DNA of 27,913 nt from VFZL01 sp046734915 (GTDB lineage Bacteria > Acidobacteriota > Vicinamibacteria > Vicinamibacterales > CAVVIG01), in NCBI GenBank assembly GCA_046734915.1, contig JBKPSC010000488.1, positions 1 through 27,913 on the forward strand, written 5' to 3'. Positions within the stretch are counted from its first letter, which is position 1. The number at the start of each line of letters is the position of its first letter. The translations under genes and the position numbers were made by a program. Shown here piece after piece: positions 7,540 to 15,299 of the stretch. The notes under the pieces are model-generated. The model did not search any database, was not told the DNA's origin, and saw only the letters and a program-made list of their open reading frames with translations.

Positions 7540-8112
7540 TTACCGGGGCGGCGGTGCTGCTTTGGCCTTGCTGCCGCCCTGAGGCCGCCGGCTCAGGATG
7601 GTGTGCATCTGGTTGCCTTCGAGACGGGGCAGCGCTTCGGCGATGGCTACCTCCGACAGCTCCTGGACGAGCCGCTCGAGGATGCGCCGCCCGATCTCGG
7701 GGTGCGCCATCTCGCGTCCGCGGAAGAAGATGGTCGCCTTGACCTTGTCGCCTTCCTCGAGGAAGCGCTCAATATGCTTCTTCTTGAACTGATAGTCGTG
7801 CTCGTCGACCTTGGGCCGGAACTTGATTTCCTTGACCTCGATGACCTTCTGATGCTTCCGGGCTTCGCGCGCGCGCTTCTGCTCCTGGTACTGGTACTTG
7901 CCGAAGTCCATGATCCGGCATACCGGCGGCACGGCGGTCGGCGAGATTTCCACGAGGTCCAGACCCTTCTGCTTCGCGATGGCCAGCGCCTGGGGCGGCG
8001 GCATGATCCCGAGCTGCTGCCCGGTATCGTCAATCACGCGAATTTCGCGCACGCGAATGCGCTCGTTCACTCGTACACGGTCGTCGCGGCGTGGTCCTCT
8101 GTCGAAAGCGAT
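7540..8112 (-). CDS. infC: Translation initiation factor IF-3, probable AUC start
   Basis: IF-3 keeps the 30S subunit free and checks the start codon. The N-terminal domain (NERIRVREIRVIDDTGQQLG, ISPTAVPPVCRIMDFGKY) is followed by a Lys-rich linker, then the C-terminal domain (KEIKFRPKVDEHDYQFKKK, FFRGREMAHPEIG). A GTG at 8070 would work but lacks a Shine-Dalgarno. The frame stays open upstream, and an ATC at 8110-8112 sits 5 nt after a perfect AGGAGG (8118-8123). infC is known for rare AUU/AUC/AUA starts that allow IF-3 to limit its own synthesis, so I chose ATC (190 residues). thrS ends 45 nt upstream. Confidence 0.92.
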   Translation of the reverse strand: MAFDRGPRRDDRVRVNERIRVREIRVIDDTGQQLGIMPPPQALAIAKQKGLDLVEISPTAVPPVCRIMDFGKYQYQEQKRAREARKHQKVIEVKEIKFRPKVDEHDYQFKKKHIERFLEEGDKVKATIFFRGREMAHPEIGRRILERLVQELSEVAIAEALPRLEGNQMHTILSRRPQGGSKAKAAPPPR

Positions 8113-8117
8113 AACAG

Positions 8118-8123
8118 CCTCCT
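8118..8123 (-). promoter_or_regulatory. Shine-Dalgarno that decides the infC start
   Basis: A perfect AGGAGG on the minus strand lies 5 nt before an in-frame ATC (8110-8112) and 47 nt before the GTG at 8070. Spacing supports the ATC start. Confidence 0.65.
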
Positions 8124-8157
8124 GACGCTTGCAGGCTCAGGTCTCAGGTCCTATGGC

Positions 8158-10125
8158 TCAGGCCAAGTCTGGACGAGTAGCCTGCGACTTTCTGCGGATT
8201 TCCTCATCCGCCCTGGCGATGAAATCTCCCACGCTGCTCGCCCCTTGATCGCCGCCCGCGCGCGTCCTGACGGAAACCGTCCCTTCGGAGGCTTCCCGGT
8301 CGCCGACGACCAGCATGTAAGGGATCTTCTGCAGCTGGGCTGAACGGATCTTATATCCAATCTTCTCCTGCCGCTCATCGAGCTCGGCGCGCAGACCCGC
8401 CTCGCGCAGTTGGCGGCGGACGCGGGCCGCGTACTCCAGATGGCGGTCGGCAATCGGCAGCACGGTCGCCTGCACGGGGGCCAGCCACAGCGGGAACGCG
8501 CCAGCGAAGTGCTCGATGAGGATGGCGATGAAACGCTCGAAGCTCCCGTAGATGGCCCGATGGATGACGATCGGCGTGTGCTCGGCGTTGTCGGCGCCGA
8601 TGTACTTGAGGCCGAACCGCTGCGGAATCTGGTAATCCAGCTGAATCGTCGCGCACTGCCACTTGCGGCCGATGGCGTCGGTCACTTCGAAGTCGATCTT
8701 CGGACCATAGAACGCGCCGTCACCTTCGTTGATGGCGTACTCCTGACCGGCTTTGTCCAGGGCAGTCTTGAGCTGCGCCTCGGCCGAGTCCCAGGTCTCG
8801 ATCTCGCCCAGATACTCGGCTGGCCGCGTCGACAGCTTCGCGGAGTACGGCAAGCCGAAGTCCGCGTAGACCTGCTGAACGAGACCCAGCAGCCGCTCCA
8901 CTTCGTCAGCGATCTGGTCCTGCGTCACGAAGCAGTGCGCATCATCCTGCGAGAACTGGCGGACGCGGGTGAGTCCGGACAGAACGCCGGACGCTTCGTT
9001 GCGATGCAGCGGCGTCTGTTCGTGCAAACGAAGGGGGAGCTCGCGATAGCTCCGGACCTGGCTGCCGAAGACCAGCATGTGGCCGGGGCAGTTCATCGCC
9101 TTCACGCCCATCTGCGAGTCCTCGCCGCCCGCGCCTTCAACCTTCTGGTCGACGATGAACATGTTCTCGCGGTAGTGCGACCAGTGACCGGAGGTCTCCC
9201 ACAGCGCCCGGTTGAAGATGAGGGGCGTCTTGACCTCGACATAGCCTGCCGGGAACAGCACGCCCCGCATGTAGTTCGCGAGCGTGTTGTAGAGAGTCGT
9301 GCCTTTGTCCAGCCAGAACGCGGCGCCCGGCGCCCATTGATGGAAAGTAAAGAGGTCCAGGTCACGACCCAGCTTGCGGTGGTCGCGCTTCTTGGCTTCC
9401 TCGATCTGAGTGAGGTGATCCTTGAGCTCTTTCTCCGAGAAGAACGCCGTCCCGTAAACGCGTTGCATGGGCTGATTGCGTGCGTCGCCCTTCCAGTACG
9501 CGTTGGACGTGCTGAGGAGCTTGAATGCCTTCAGCCGTCCAGTCGACGGCACATGCGGACCGACGCAGAAGTCGATGAAGGTGTCTTTATCCTTGATCGT
9601 GTAGCAGGACACCTCCGACTGGCCGGCGGTCTTCTCCTCGATGAGCTGCACCTTCAAGGGCTCGCCGCGCGCCGCGAAGAACGCCTTGGCGTCGTCGCGC
9701 GGCCACATCTGGCGCTCGTAAATCAAGTCCTGCGCGGCCAGCTCCTTCATCTTCCGCTCGATCGCGTCCAGGTCTTCGGGCACGAACGGCCTGGGAACGA
9801 CAAAGTCATAGAAGAAGCCTTCGTCAGTGGCCGGACCGATGCCGCACTGCACCCCCGGAAAAAGATTCGTGACGGCCGCCGCCAGAAGGTGGGCAGCGCT
9901 GTGCCGATACACGAACAACCCTTCGGGGCTGTCAGGCGTGATGAGCTTTACGGCGGCGTCGTGGCAAAGCGGATAGTTCAAATCCACCAGGCGGCCGTCG
10001 ACCTCGCCGACCAACGCCGCCTTGGCGAGCCGCGGAGAGATTCCGGCCGCAACGTCGAGGATCGACGCGCCCGCAGGCACATCTCGACGGGAACCGTCCG
10101 GAAGCGTGACCGTAACCTGGCTCAT
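8158..10125 (-). CDS. thrS: Threonine-tRNA ligase
   Basis: Charges tRNA-Thr; 655 residues. It begins with a TGS domain (SQVTVTLPDGSRRDVPAG). The editing domain follows with the RHSAAHLLAAAV histidines and SCYTIKDKDTFIDFCVGPHVPSTG. The class II core has AMNCPGHMLVF with the zinc Cys, RLHEQTPLHRNEASGVLSGLTRVRQF (motif 2), and GSFERFIAILIEHFAGAFP (motif 3). An anticodon-binding domain closes the protein. The open frame reaches 10161, inside the tRNA gene; the family N-terminus and the tRNA boundary both favour ATG 10125. No strong Shine-Dalgarno is seen. It is probably co-transcribed with tRNA-Val 26 nt upstream. No T-box was found. Confidence 0.97.
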   Translation of the reverse strand: MSQVTVTLPDGSRRDVPAGASILDVAAGISPRLAKAALVGEVDGRLVDLNYPLCHDAAVKLITPDSPEGLFVYRHSAAHLLAAAVTNLFPGVQCGIGPATDEGFFYDFVVPRPFVPEDLDAIERKMKELAAQDLIYERQMWPRDDAKAFFAARGEPLKVQLIEEKTAGQSEVSCYTIKDKDTFIDFCVGPHVPSTGRLKAFKLLSTSNAYWKGDARNQPMQRVYGTAFFSEKELKDHLTQIEEAKKRDHRKLGRDLDLFTFHQWAPGAAFWLDKGTTLYNTLANYMRGVLFPAGYVEVKTPLIFNRALWETSGHWSHYRENMFIVDQKVEGAGGEDSQMGVKAMNCPGHMLVFGSQVRSYRELPLRLHEQTPLHRNEASGVLSGLTRVRQFSQDDAHCFVTQDQIADEVERLLGLVQQVYADFGLPYSAKLSTRPAEYLGEIETWDSAEAQLKTALDKAGQEYAINEGDGAFYGPKIDFEVTDAIGRKWQCATIQLDYQIPQRFGLKYIGADNAEHTPIVIHRAIYGSFERFIAILIEHFAGAFPLWLAPVQATVLPIADRHLEYAARVRRQLREAGLRAELDERQEKIGYKIRSAQLQKIPYMLVVGDREASEGTVSVRTRAGGDQGASSVGDFIARADEEIRRKSQATRPDLA

Positions 10126-10151
10126 TACTGGCGTTTGGTGGGAGCGGCTCT

Positions 10152-10227
10152 TGGTAGGCACGGGTGGACTCGAACCACCGACCTCCTGCGTGTCAAGCAG
10201 GCGCTCTAACCTCTGAGCTACGCGCCT
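10152..10227 (-). tRNA. tRNA-Val (anticodon GAC)
   Basis: The 76-nt gene folds as a complete cloverleaf. Acceptor AGGCGCG pairs with CGTGCCT (one G-T), the D arm contains TAGCTCAG, and the anticodon stem CCTGC/GCAGG encloses TTGACAC with anticodon GAC at 10192-10194. The T arm is GGTGG-TTCGAGT-CCACC. Discriminator A and an encoded CCA (10152-10154) follow. It reads GUC and, by wobble, GUU codons. Confidence 0.97.
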
Positions 10228-10261
10228 ACGTCTTGAAAATACAGGCGTTAGACGAAACCTC

Positions 10262-10267
10262 AGTATA
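10262..10267 (-). promoter_or_regulatory. -10 box upstream of tRNA-Val
   Basis: The minus strand has TATACT (five of six matches to TATAAT) 34 nt before the tRNA 5' end. A -35 match at 16-18 nt is weak. It is the only plausible promoter for the tRNA-thrS-infC unit in this gap. Confidence 0.45.
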
Positions 10268-10315
10268 CCAGATGGAACGGGGCCAAACCGCTGAAGAATC
10301 TTGGAAGGCGTGCGC

Positions 10316-11482
10316 CTAGGCCGCCTTCTTGACGGTCGCCCGCTCCAGCGCCTTGTCCATGACGGGATCGGTTGCGGGTGGCAGCTGACCGAACTCGATG
10401 TCCGGCTGATCGACGGGCACGGTCGGCTCGAGACCCTTCTCGTGAAGCGGCGTGCCGCCCGGCGTCAGATACCGGGTCGTGGTCAGGTAGAGGCCCGTGC
10501 CGTCGGGCAGCTTGATTAATTTCTGCGAAGCGGCGCGTCCCATCGTGTGCTCGCCAATGAGCTCCGCCCGCTGATTGCCGGCGAGCGCCGAGGCGAACAG
10601 CTCGGCCGCGCTCGAGGTCCCCGTGTCAACGAGGATGCTCATCGGGAGCGCAATCGCTCCGTCACCGGCGCGGGCGGCGATTGTCTCGCGCTCCGAGCCC
10701 TTCGACTCGCGCATCGCCAGCGTGCCATTCGCCACGAAGAGGCGGGCGGTCGCCAATCCCGCATCGAGCGAGCCGCCCGACGTGCGGCGGACGTCGATTA
10801 TGAGATGCGTCGCACCGGTTTTCGTCAGGTCCGCGACCTGCGATTTGACCTGGTCCGGGGTCTTGGCCGTCATCGCCGCCACGCGCACGTAGGCGACGCC
10901 AGGCGCGGCGATCCGTCCGGTGACGTCCGACGTGGTCGTCGCTTCGCGGGTCAGCTCGATTTCGTGCGGATCGTTGGCACTACCGCGAAACACCGTCACC
11001 TTGACCTTGGTGCCCGGAACACCGCGCAAGGCGCGCATGCCTTCCCACACAGACATCTCGCGCGTCGGCAGGCCGTCGATGGCACGCACGAAGTCTCCGG
11101 TCAGGAGCCCCGCCTTCGCCGCCGGCGAACCGTCCCGTGCGGCGATGACACGCAGGTAGTACTGACGCGTGAGGTCGAGGCCCACGTCGCCGGCCGGCGG
11201 GGTCACGCCCGTCTCCAACTGCTTGACCTGATCTGCTGACAGGAACGCGCTATCAGGGTCGAGGCTGTCGGCCAGCCCGTCCATCGCGCCGTGCATGACC
11301 TTGTCGAGATCGGCCTTCTCGACGTAGTTGCTCGAGATCAGGTTGACGACGTTGTCGAAGATTTTCAGATTCTGGTAGGTGCCCTGACCGGCGGTTGACT
11401 TGCTCAGGATACCGCCGACGATCGCGAACGCGACCACCGGAGCCGAGATCCACAGGACGAGGCGGCGCGTCTGCGAAGACAT
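10316..11482 (-). CDS. CtpA-like S41 peptidase with Lys-to-Arg active-site change
   Basis: A C-terminal-processing protease family protein, 388 residues, with an N-terminal signal anchor (about 7-27) that puts it in the periplasm. The N-terminal helical region (KVMHGAMDGLADSLDPDSAFL) is typical, followed by a PDZ domain (about 95-180) and the S41 domain. The nucleophile motif GTSSAAE keeps Ser291. The general-base Lys of the family (TFGKGxxQ) aligns, 25 residues later, with Arg316 in TMGRAASQ (codon CGC). The rest (LPDGTGLYLTTTRYLTPGGTPLHEKGLEP) is well kept. It lies 45 nt downstream of the EnvC-like gene, a common pairing. It may be inactive or use another base such as Lys321. Confidence 0.9.
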   Translation of the reverse strand: MSSQTRRLVLWISAPVVAFAIVGGILSKSTAGQGTYQNLKIFDNVVNLISSNYVEKADLDKVMHGAMDGLADSLDPDSAFLSADQVKQLETGVTPPAGDVGLDLTRQYYLRVIAARDGSPAAKAGLLTGDFVRAIDGLPTREMSVWEGMRALRGVPGTKVKVTVFRGSANDPHEIELTREATTTSDVTGRIAAPGVAYVRVAAMTAKTPDQVKSQVADLTKTGATHLIIDVRRTSGGSLDAGLATARLFVANGTLAMRESKGSERETIAARAGDGAIALPMSILVDTGTSSAAELFASALAGNQRAELIGEHTMGRAASQKLIKLPDGTGLYLTTTRYLTPGGTPLHEKGLEPTVPVDQPDIEFGQLPPATDPVMDKALERATVKKAA

Positions 11483-11527
11483 GAAAATAGTCTACCGTTT
11501 GGCGGCGCGGGAGCCGAGAGGATTTTT

Positions 11528-12658
11528 CTAGCGGGGCCGCTCGAGCCAGGGCACCGGATCGACCGGGCGCCCATTGACCCGCATCTCGAAGTACAGGAGC
11601 GGATTACCTGTCGGCGTCGCCCCGACGCGGCCGACCGGTTGCCGGGTTGCCACTTGCGCACCTTGTGCAACGGTCATTTCGAGAAGGTAACCGTAGAGCG
11701 TGAATGTCTGGCTGCCGTGGTCGACGATGACGAGATTCCCGAGTCCGTCGAAGCTTCCCGCGAATGCGACGACGCCGTCGTGCACAGCCTGCACCGGCGT
11801 CCCCTCGTCCGCCTGAATCCCGATGCCGGGACGCTGTGCCATCGCGCCGGACAGTCGCTGCGCCCTGCCGGCGGCGGGCCAAGGCAGGGCCCCGCGGAAT
11901 GGACCGATCGGGAGGCCGACCGATCCCCGGGCTCCGGTGCCGGCGAGTGTGGTCTCGAGCTTCTGTTGCGCGACCATGAGCTCGCTCGTCAGCTGCGCAT
12001 TCAGATCCCGTCGCTGGTCGATCTCGCGGACGAGCGCCGACTGGTCGGCGATGGCTCGAGCCGCGGCGCTCTGAGCCCGGGCCGCGGCGGAGCGCTTCGC
12101 GACCAGCTCGTGGCGCCGCCCGCCCAGCGACTGCCGGGTGGCGGCGAGCTCTTCGAGACGCTTCGCGTACGACTGCAGGCGTTCGCGATCGAGTGCGGCA
12201 AGGGCAGCGACCGTCCGCGACGCCTGGCCGATCCTTCGCATATCGCTGGCCGAGAGCAGCAGGCGCGCGTACCGTCCGCGTCCGAGCTTGTACATCTCAA
12301 TCAGCCGCGACTCCAGCTGCGGGCGTTCCGCCTCGCGAGCGTCTTCGAGTCGCTGCGCCTGTCCGTCCAGGGTCTCTATCTGCGTGCTCGCTTCGGCGGC
12401 GGCCGCGTCGGCCTGCCGGAGCTCTTCCTGAGCGATCTGTCGGGCGACCTCCAGCTTTCGCAGTTGACTCAAAATGCCGCGCTCCTCGGTCGTCAGGCGT
12501 TCCGCCTCTTCATGGAGCGCTCGAAGACGTTCGGCCGCCCGTCGCGACAACGCGTCGTCGCCGTGGCTCGCTTCGCCCTGAGCCGAGAGGGCATCGTTGG
12601 CCGCGAACACAGCGAGCAACGAGACGAAAACGAGTGCAAGTGACTGCCTTCCGGTCAC
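11528..12658 (-). CDS. EnvC-like murein hydrolase activator (degenerate LytM/M23 domain)
   Basis: A secreted LytM factor of the kind that switches on cell-wall amidases during division. A signal peptide (SLALVFVSLLAVFAANDALSA) is followed by about 200 residues of coiled coil (AERLRALHEEAERLTTEE onward) and a C-terminal M23/LytM domain. All zinc ligands are replaced: HxGID reads QRPGIGI, the YAH histidine is Tyr (TLYGYLL), and HLHFE reads LLYFE. This is expected for an activator, not a hydrolase. The frame is open to an ATG at 12718; I prefer GTG 12658, which begins right before the signal peptide. The start is uncertain. It is divergent from ruvX and upstream of the S41 gene. Confidence 0.86.
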   Translation of the reverse strand: MTGRQSLALVFVSLLAVFAANDALSAQGEASHGDDALSRRAAERLRALHEEAERLTTEERGILSQLRKLEVARQIAQEELRQADAAAAEASTQIETLDGQAQRLEDAREAERPQLESRLIEMYKLGRGRYARLLLSASDMRRIGQASRTVAALAALDRERLQSYAKRLEELAATRQSLGGRRHELVAKRSAAARAQSAAARAIADQSALVREIDQRRDLNAQLTSELMVAQQKLETTLAGTGARGSVGLPIGPFRGALPWPAAGRAQRLSGAMAQRPGIGIQADEGTPVQAVHDGVVAFAGSFDGLGNLVIVDHGSQTFTLYGYLLEMTVAQGAQVATRQPVGRVGATPTGNPLLYFEMRVNGRPVDPVPWLERPR

Positions 12659-12747
12659 CTTCTGTCTATCGGTCAAGGTTGCCCGCAGATGCAGGCGGAG
12701 CCGCACCTCCTGAAGCATCTGATACGCTGGGTCACATGGGAGGTGTG

Positions 12748-13167
12748 ATGCGCGCCCTCGGCATTGACCTCGGTGCTCGACGCGTCGGGCTGGCCATCAG
12801 CGACGCCACGGGGACACTCGCCCGCCCACTGACGACGCTGAAGGTCAACGGCCCTGACCTCGTCGACCTGGTCGCTCGCGAGATCGATCGGCTGGCGGCT
12901 GAAGACGACGGGCTGTCCGTGATTGTGGTCGGCCTCCCTGCCCGCCTCGACGGGACGGCCTCAGACGAAACCGCACGCGCGTCCGCGTTCATCGAAGCGC
13001 TCGGCCGACGGACGGTGATTCCAATCGTCGGCGAGGACGAACGCTTGACGAGTCATGAGGCGGAAGCGCGGCTCGCGATCCGCGAGCGCGACTGGCGCAA
13101 ACGAAAGCTGAAGCTCGACGCCGCGGCGGCCGCTGTTTTCCTGCAGGACTTCCTCGATCGCCGATGA
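12748..13167 (+). CDS. ruvX: RuvX/YqgF-type Holliday junction resolvase or pre-16S rRNA nuclease
   Basis: A 139-residue RNase H-fold protein with the YqgF signature: ALGIDLGARRVGLAISD at the N-terminus with the first catalytic Asp, VIVVGLPARLDGTASD, and GEDERLTSHEAEARL followed by KLDAAAAAVFLQDFL with the last catalytic Asp. In E. coli the homologue trims the 5' end of pre-16S rRNA. The start at 12748 has GGGAGG 4 nt upstream; an alternative ATG at 12736 would add four residues. The mltG start overlaps its stop (ATGA), so the two are translationally coupled. Confidence 0.95.
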   Translation: MRALGIDLGARRVGLAISDATGTLARPLTTLKVNGPDLVDLVAREIDRLAAEDDGLSVIVVGLPARLDGTASDETARASAFIEALGRRTVIPIVGEDERLTSHEAEARLAIRERDWRKRKLKLDAAAAAVFLQDFLDRR

Positions 13168-14222
13168 AGATCATTATGCGCGCAATCTTCGTGCTGATCC
13201 TGGTCGCCGGCGCTGCGGCGACGGTCATCGCGTACCGGTTGTACCGCGCGGCGGAAGTGCCCTTTCAGGCCTACGACCCGGCCAACCCACCGATCGTCGA
13301 GATCGAACAAGGCATGGGGACGCAGGCGATCGGCCGGCGATTGGTCGAGGCGGGCGTGGTCAAAGATCCGCTGACGTTCCGCGTCGCTGTCTGGCGAACC
13401 GGGAACGCGAGAAGGCTTCAGGCGGGGGAGTATCGATTCGATCGTCCGCTGAGCGCGATCGAAGCGCTGGACAAGATCGCCCGCGGTGAGGTCGACCTGC
13501 TGCCGCTGACCTTTCCGGAAGGCCTGACGATTCGGGAGATGTCACGCGTCTTCGAGGATGCCGGCTTCGGCACGGCGGCGTCGTTCGTGGACTCGGCCGG
13601 CAACGGCGCGCTGGTTCGCGACCTCGATCCTGACGCGCAAGACCTCGAGGGATATCTTTTCCCCGATACGTACCGCCTCTCGCGGCACACGGACGCCGCG
13701 CGGCTGGTGCGCCTGATGGTCGAGCGCTTCACGAAGTCGCTGGCTCCGGACATCATCGAGTCGGCGCGGGCCAGAGGCCTGTCGGTGCGAAAGCTGGTGA
13801 CGCTCGCGTCGATCGTCGAAAAGGAAACCGGAAAAGTGGAAGAGCGACCCATGGTCGCCAGCGTCTACAGCAACCGGCTCCGCATCAACATGCCGCTTCA
13901 ATGCGATCCCACAGTCATCTTCGCGTTGCAGCGCGCCGGGAAATTCGACGGTAATCTTCGGCGGGACGATTTGGCCTTCGACTCGCCTTACAACACCTAC
14001 CGTTATCCGGGCCTGCCGCCGGGCCCGATTGCCGCTCCGGGTCTCGGGTCGCTGCGCGCCGCCGCGGCGCCTGCCGACACCGACTATCTGTATTTCGTGA
14101 GCCGGAACGACGGCACACATGCCTTCGCGAGCACGCTCTCGGAGCACAATCGCAACGTGCAGCAGTTTCAGGTCGACTACTTCCGGATGAAGCGGCTGGC
14201 CGAGCGGCGCGGCCAGCCCTAG
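13164..14222 (+). CDS. mltG: Endolytic transglycosylase MltG
   Basis: A YceG-family membrane enzyme that cuts nascent glycan strands and ends peptidoglycan polymerisation. The 352-residue protein has an N-terminal membrane helix (about 5-25) and a LysM-like segment (PPIVEIEQGMGTQAIGRRLVEAGVV). The catalytic domain shows LEGYLFPDTY and LASIVEKET, whose Glu219 is the expected catalytic residue. NRLRINMPLQCDPTV and SPYNTYRYPGLPPGPI follow. It overlaps ruvX by 4 nt, a frequent ruvX-mltG arrangement. It converges with nadK with only 39 nt between the stops and no visible terminator. Confidence 0.97.
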   Translation: MKIIMRAIFVLILVAGAAATVIAYRLYRAAEVPFQAYDPANPPIVEIEQGMGTQAIGRRLVEAGVVKDPLTFRVAVWRTGNARRLQAGEYRFDRPLSAIEALDKIARGEVDLLPLTFPEGLTIREMSRVFEDAGFGTAASFVDSAGNGALVRDLDPDAQDLEGYLFPDTYRLSRHTDAARLVRLMVERFTKSLAPDIIESARARGLSVRKLVTLASIVEKETGKVEERPMVASVYSNRLRINMPLQCDPTVIFALQRAGKFDGNLRRDDLAFDSPYNTYRYPGLPPGPIAAPGLGSLRAAAAPADTDYLYFVSRNDGTHAFASTLSEHNRNVQQFQVDYFRMKRLAERRGQP

Positions 14223-14261
14223 GGTTGACGCCGGCCGGGACGATGCCAGCGCACTAACAGC

Positions 14262-15167
14262 TTAACGCTCGCCCCATTTCAGCTTCGCCCGCAACACCTG
14301 GTAGTAGCTGCGCGTCGTCGGCCGGATAAGACGAAGGCAGACGTCGGCGCGGCGCACGAGGATTTCGTCGCCGGCCTGGAGCTGATAGGCGGTCTGCCCG
14401 TCGAATGTCACATACACTTCGTCGCGTCCGTCCACGATCGGCTGAATCCGGACGCTCGACGTTGCCGGAATGACCAGGGGTCGGTTGGTGAGCGTGTGCG
14501 GCGCGATCGGCGTGACGATGAGCGCGTCGACGTTCGGCTGCACGATGGGGCCGCCTGCGGCGAGATTGTAGGCGGTCGATCCGGTCGGAGTGGCGACGAT
14601 GAGACCGTCGGCCTTCACGCGGGTCACGAAATCATCGCCGACCCACACGGACAGGTCGATCATCCGGGAACGGGCCGACTTCGTCACGACGGCGTCGTTC
14701 AGCGCGATATGCCTGGCCAGCGTGCCGCCGGCCCGGCGGACAGTGCACTGGAGCATGACGCGCTCTTCGAACCGGACCTTTCCTGAAAGCGCCGCTTCGA
14801 GCGCCGGATACAGCTCCGTGAGGGTCACCTCGGTCAGGAAGCCCAGGCTGCCGAAGTTGACGCCGAGAATCGGAATGCCCGATCCCGCCTCACCGATGCA
14901 ATCTGCCATGCCGAGTAACGTGCCGTCGCCGCCGAGCACGAGCACCATCTCAACGTCGCTGGCCAATTGCTGCTTCGTGGCCACGGATCGACTGATCGAG
15001 TCCGGCATCAGCGCCGCAGTTTCGGTCTCGAAGATGGCTTGGGCTCCGCGGCGTTCGAGCCAGACGGCGATATCCACGAGATGGCTGGCCGCGGCACGCA
15101 GTTCCGACCTGGCGAGAATGCCGACGCGGGTGGGCGGCTGATGGGGCCCGGTCATCGTCTGGGTCAT
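14262..15167 (-). CDS. nadK: NAD kinase
   Basis: Phosphorylates NAD to NADP. The 301-residue protein has VLVLGGDGTLL (GGDGT at 79-83), GVNFGSLGFLTE, the LNDAVV motif, the adenine-binding ADGLIVATPTGSTAYNLAAGGPI motif, and TPIAPHTLTNRPLVIP, all diagnostic. It is the last gene of the hsp20-ymdB-xse-ispA-tlyA-nadK series and is separated from tlyA by a 132-nt gap of degenerate repeats. The ATG at 15167 is preceded by a weak TTAGG; an ATG four codons later is possible. Confidence 0.97.
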   Translation of the reverse strand: MTQTMTGPHQPPTRVGILARSELRAAASHLVDIAVWLERRGAQAIFETETAALMPDSISRSVATKQQLASDVEMVLVLGGDGTLLGMADCIGEAGSGIPILGVNFGSLGFLTEVTLTELYPALEAALSGKVRFEERVMLQCTVRRAGGTLARHIALNDAVVTKSARSRMIDLSVWVGDDFVTRVKADGLIVATPTGSTAYNLAAGGPIVQPNVDALIVTPIAPHTLTNRPLVIPATSSVRIQPIVDGRDEVYVTFDGQTAYQLQAGDEILVRRADVCLRLIRPTTRSYYQVLRAKLKWGER

Positions 15168-15173
15168 CCTAAC

Positions 15174-15298
15174 TTGTTGCTCGGTTACTCAGTATCTCGG
15201 CTACTCAGTATCTCGGTTACTCAGTATCTCGGTTGCTCAGTAGCTCGGTTGCTCAGCAGCTCGTTGCTCGTTGCTCGGTCGCTTCGTGGCTCGGTAGC
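15174..15298. repeat. Degenerate 16-nt repeat in the tlyA-nadK gap
   Basis: The plus strand has near-exact tandem copies of a 16-nt unit TCGGTTACTCAGTATC (from 15181), decaying rightwards into GCTCAGCAGC, GTTGCTCG and GCTTCGTGGCTCG variants. The array fills nearly the whole 132-nt gap inside the minus-strand operon. It has no spacers of unrelated sequence and no dyad repeat, so it is not CRISPR. Confidence 0.78.
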
Positions 15299-15299
15299 T

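Noticed and set aside
10126..10151. T-box leader for thrS
   Set aside because: Only 26 nt lie between the tRNA and the ATG, too short for a T-box, and no conserved T-box sequence is seen.
10126..10161. Upstream ATG for thrS at 10161
   Set aside because: It lies inside the tRNA-Val gene, and the added 12 residues are not part of the ThrRS N-terminus.
8410..10209. Long plus-strand open frame of 599 codons antisense to thrS
   Set aside because: It mirrors thrS codons in a GC-rich genome, is rich in Arg, Val, Leu and Asp without any domain, and crosses the tRNA gene.
15174..15298. CRISPR array
   Set aside because: Copies are contiguous and degenerate, without unique spacers, and no cas gene is present.
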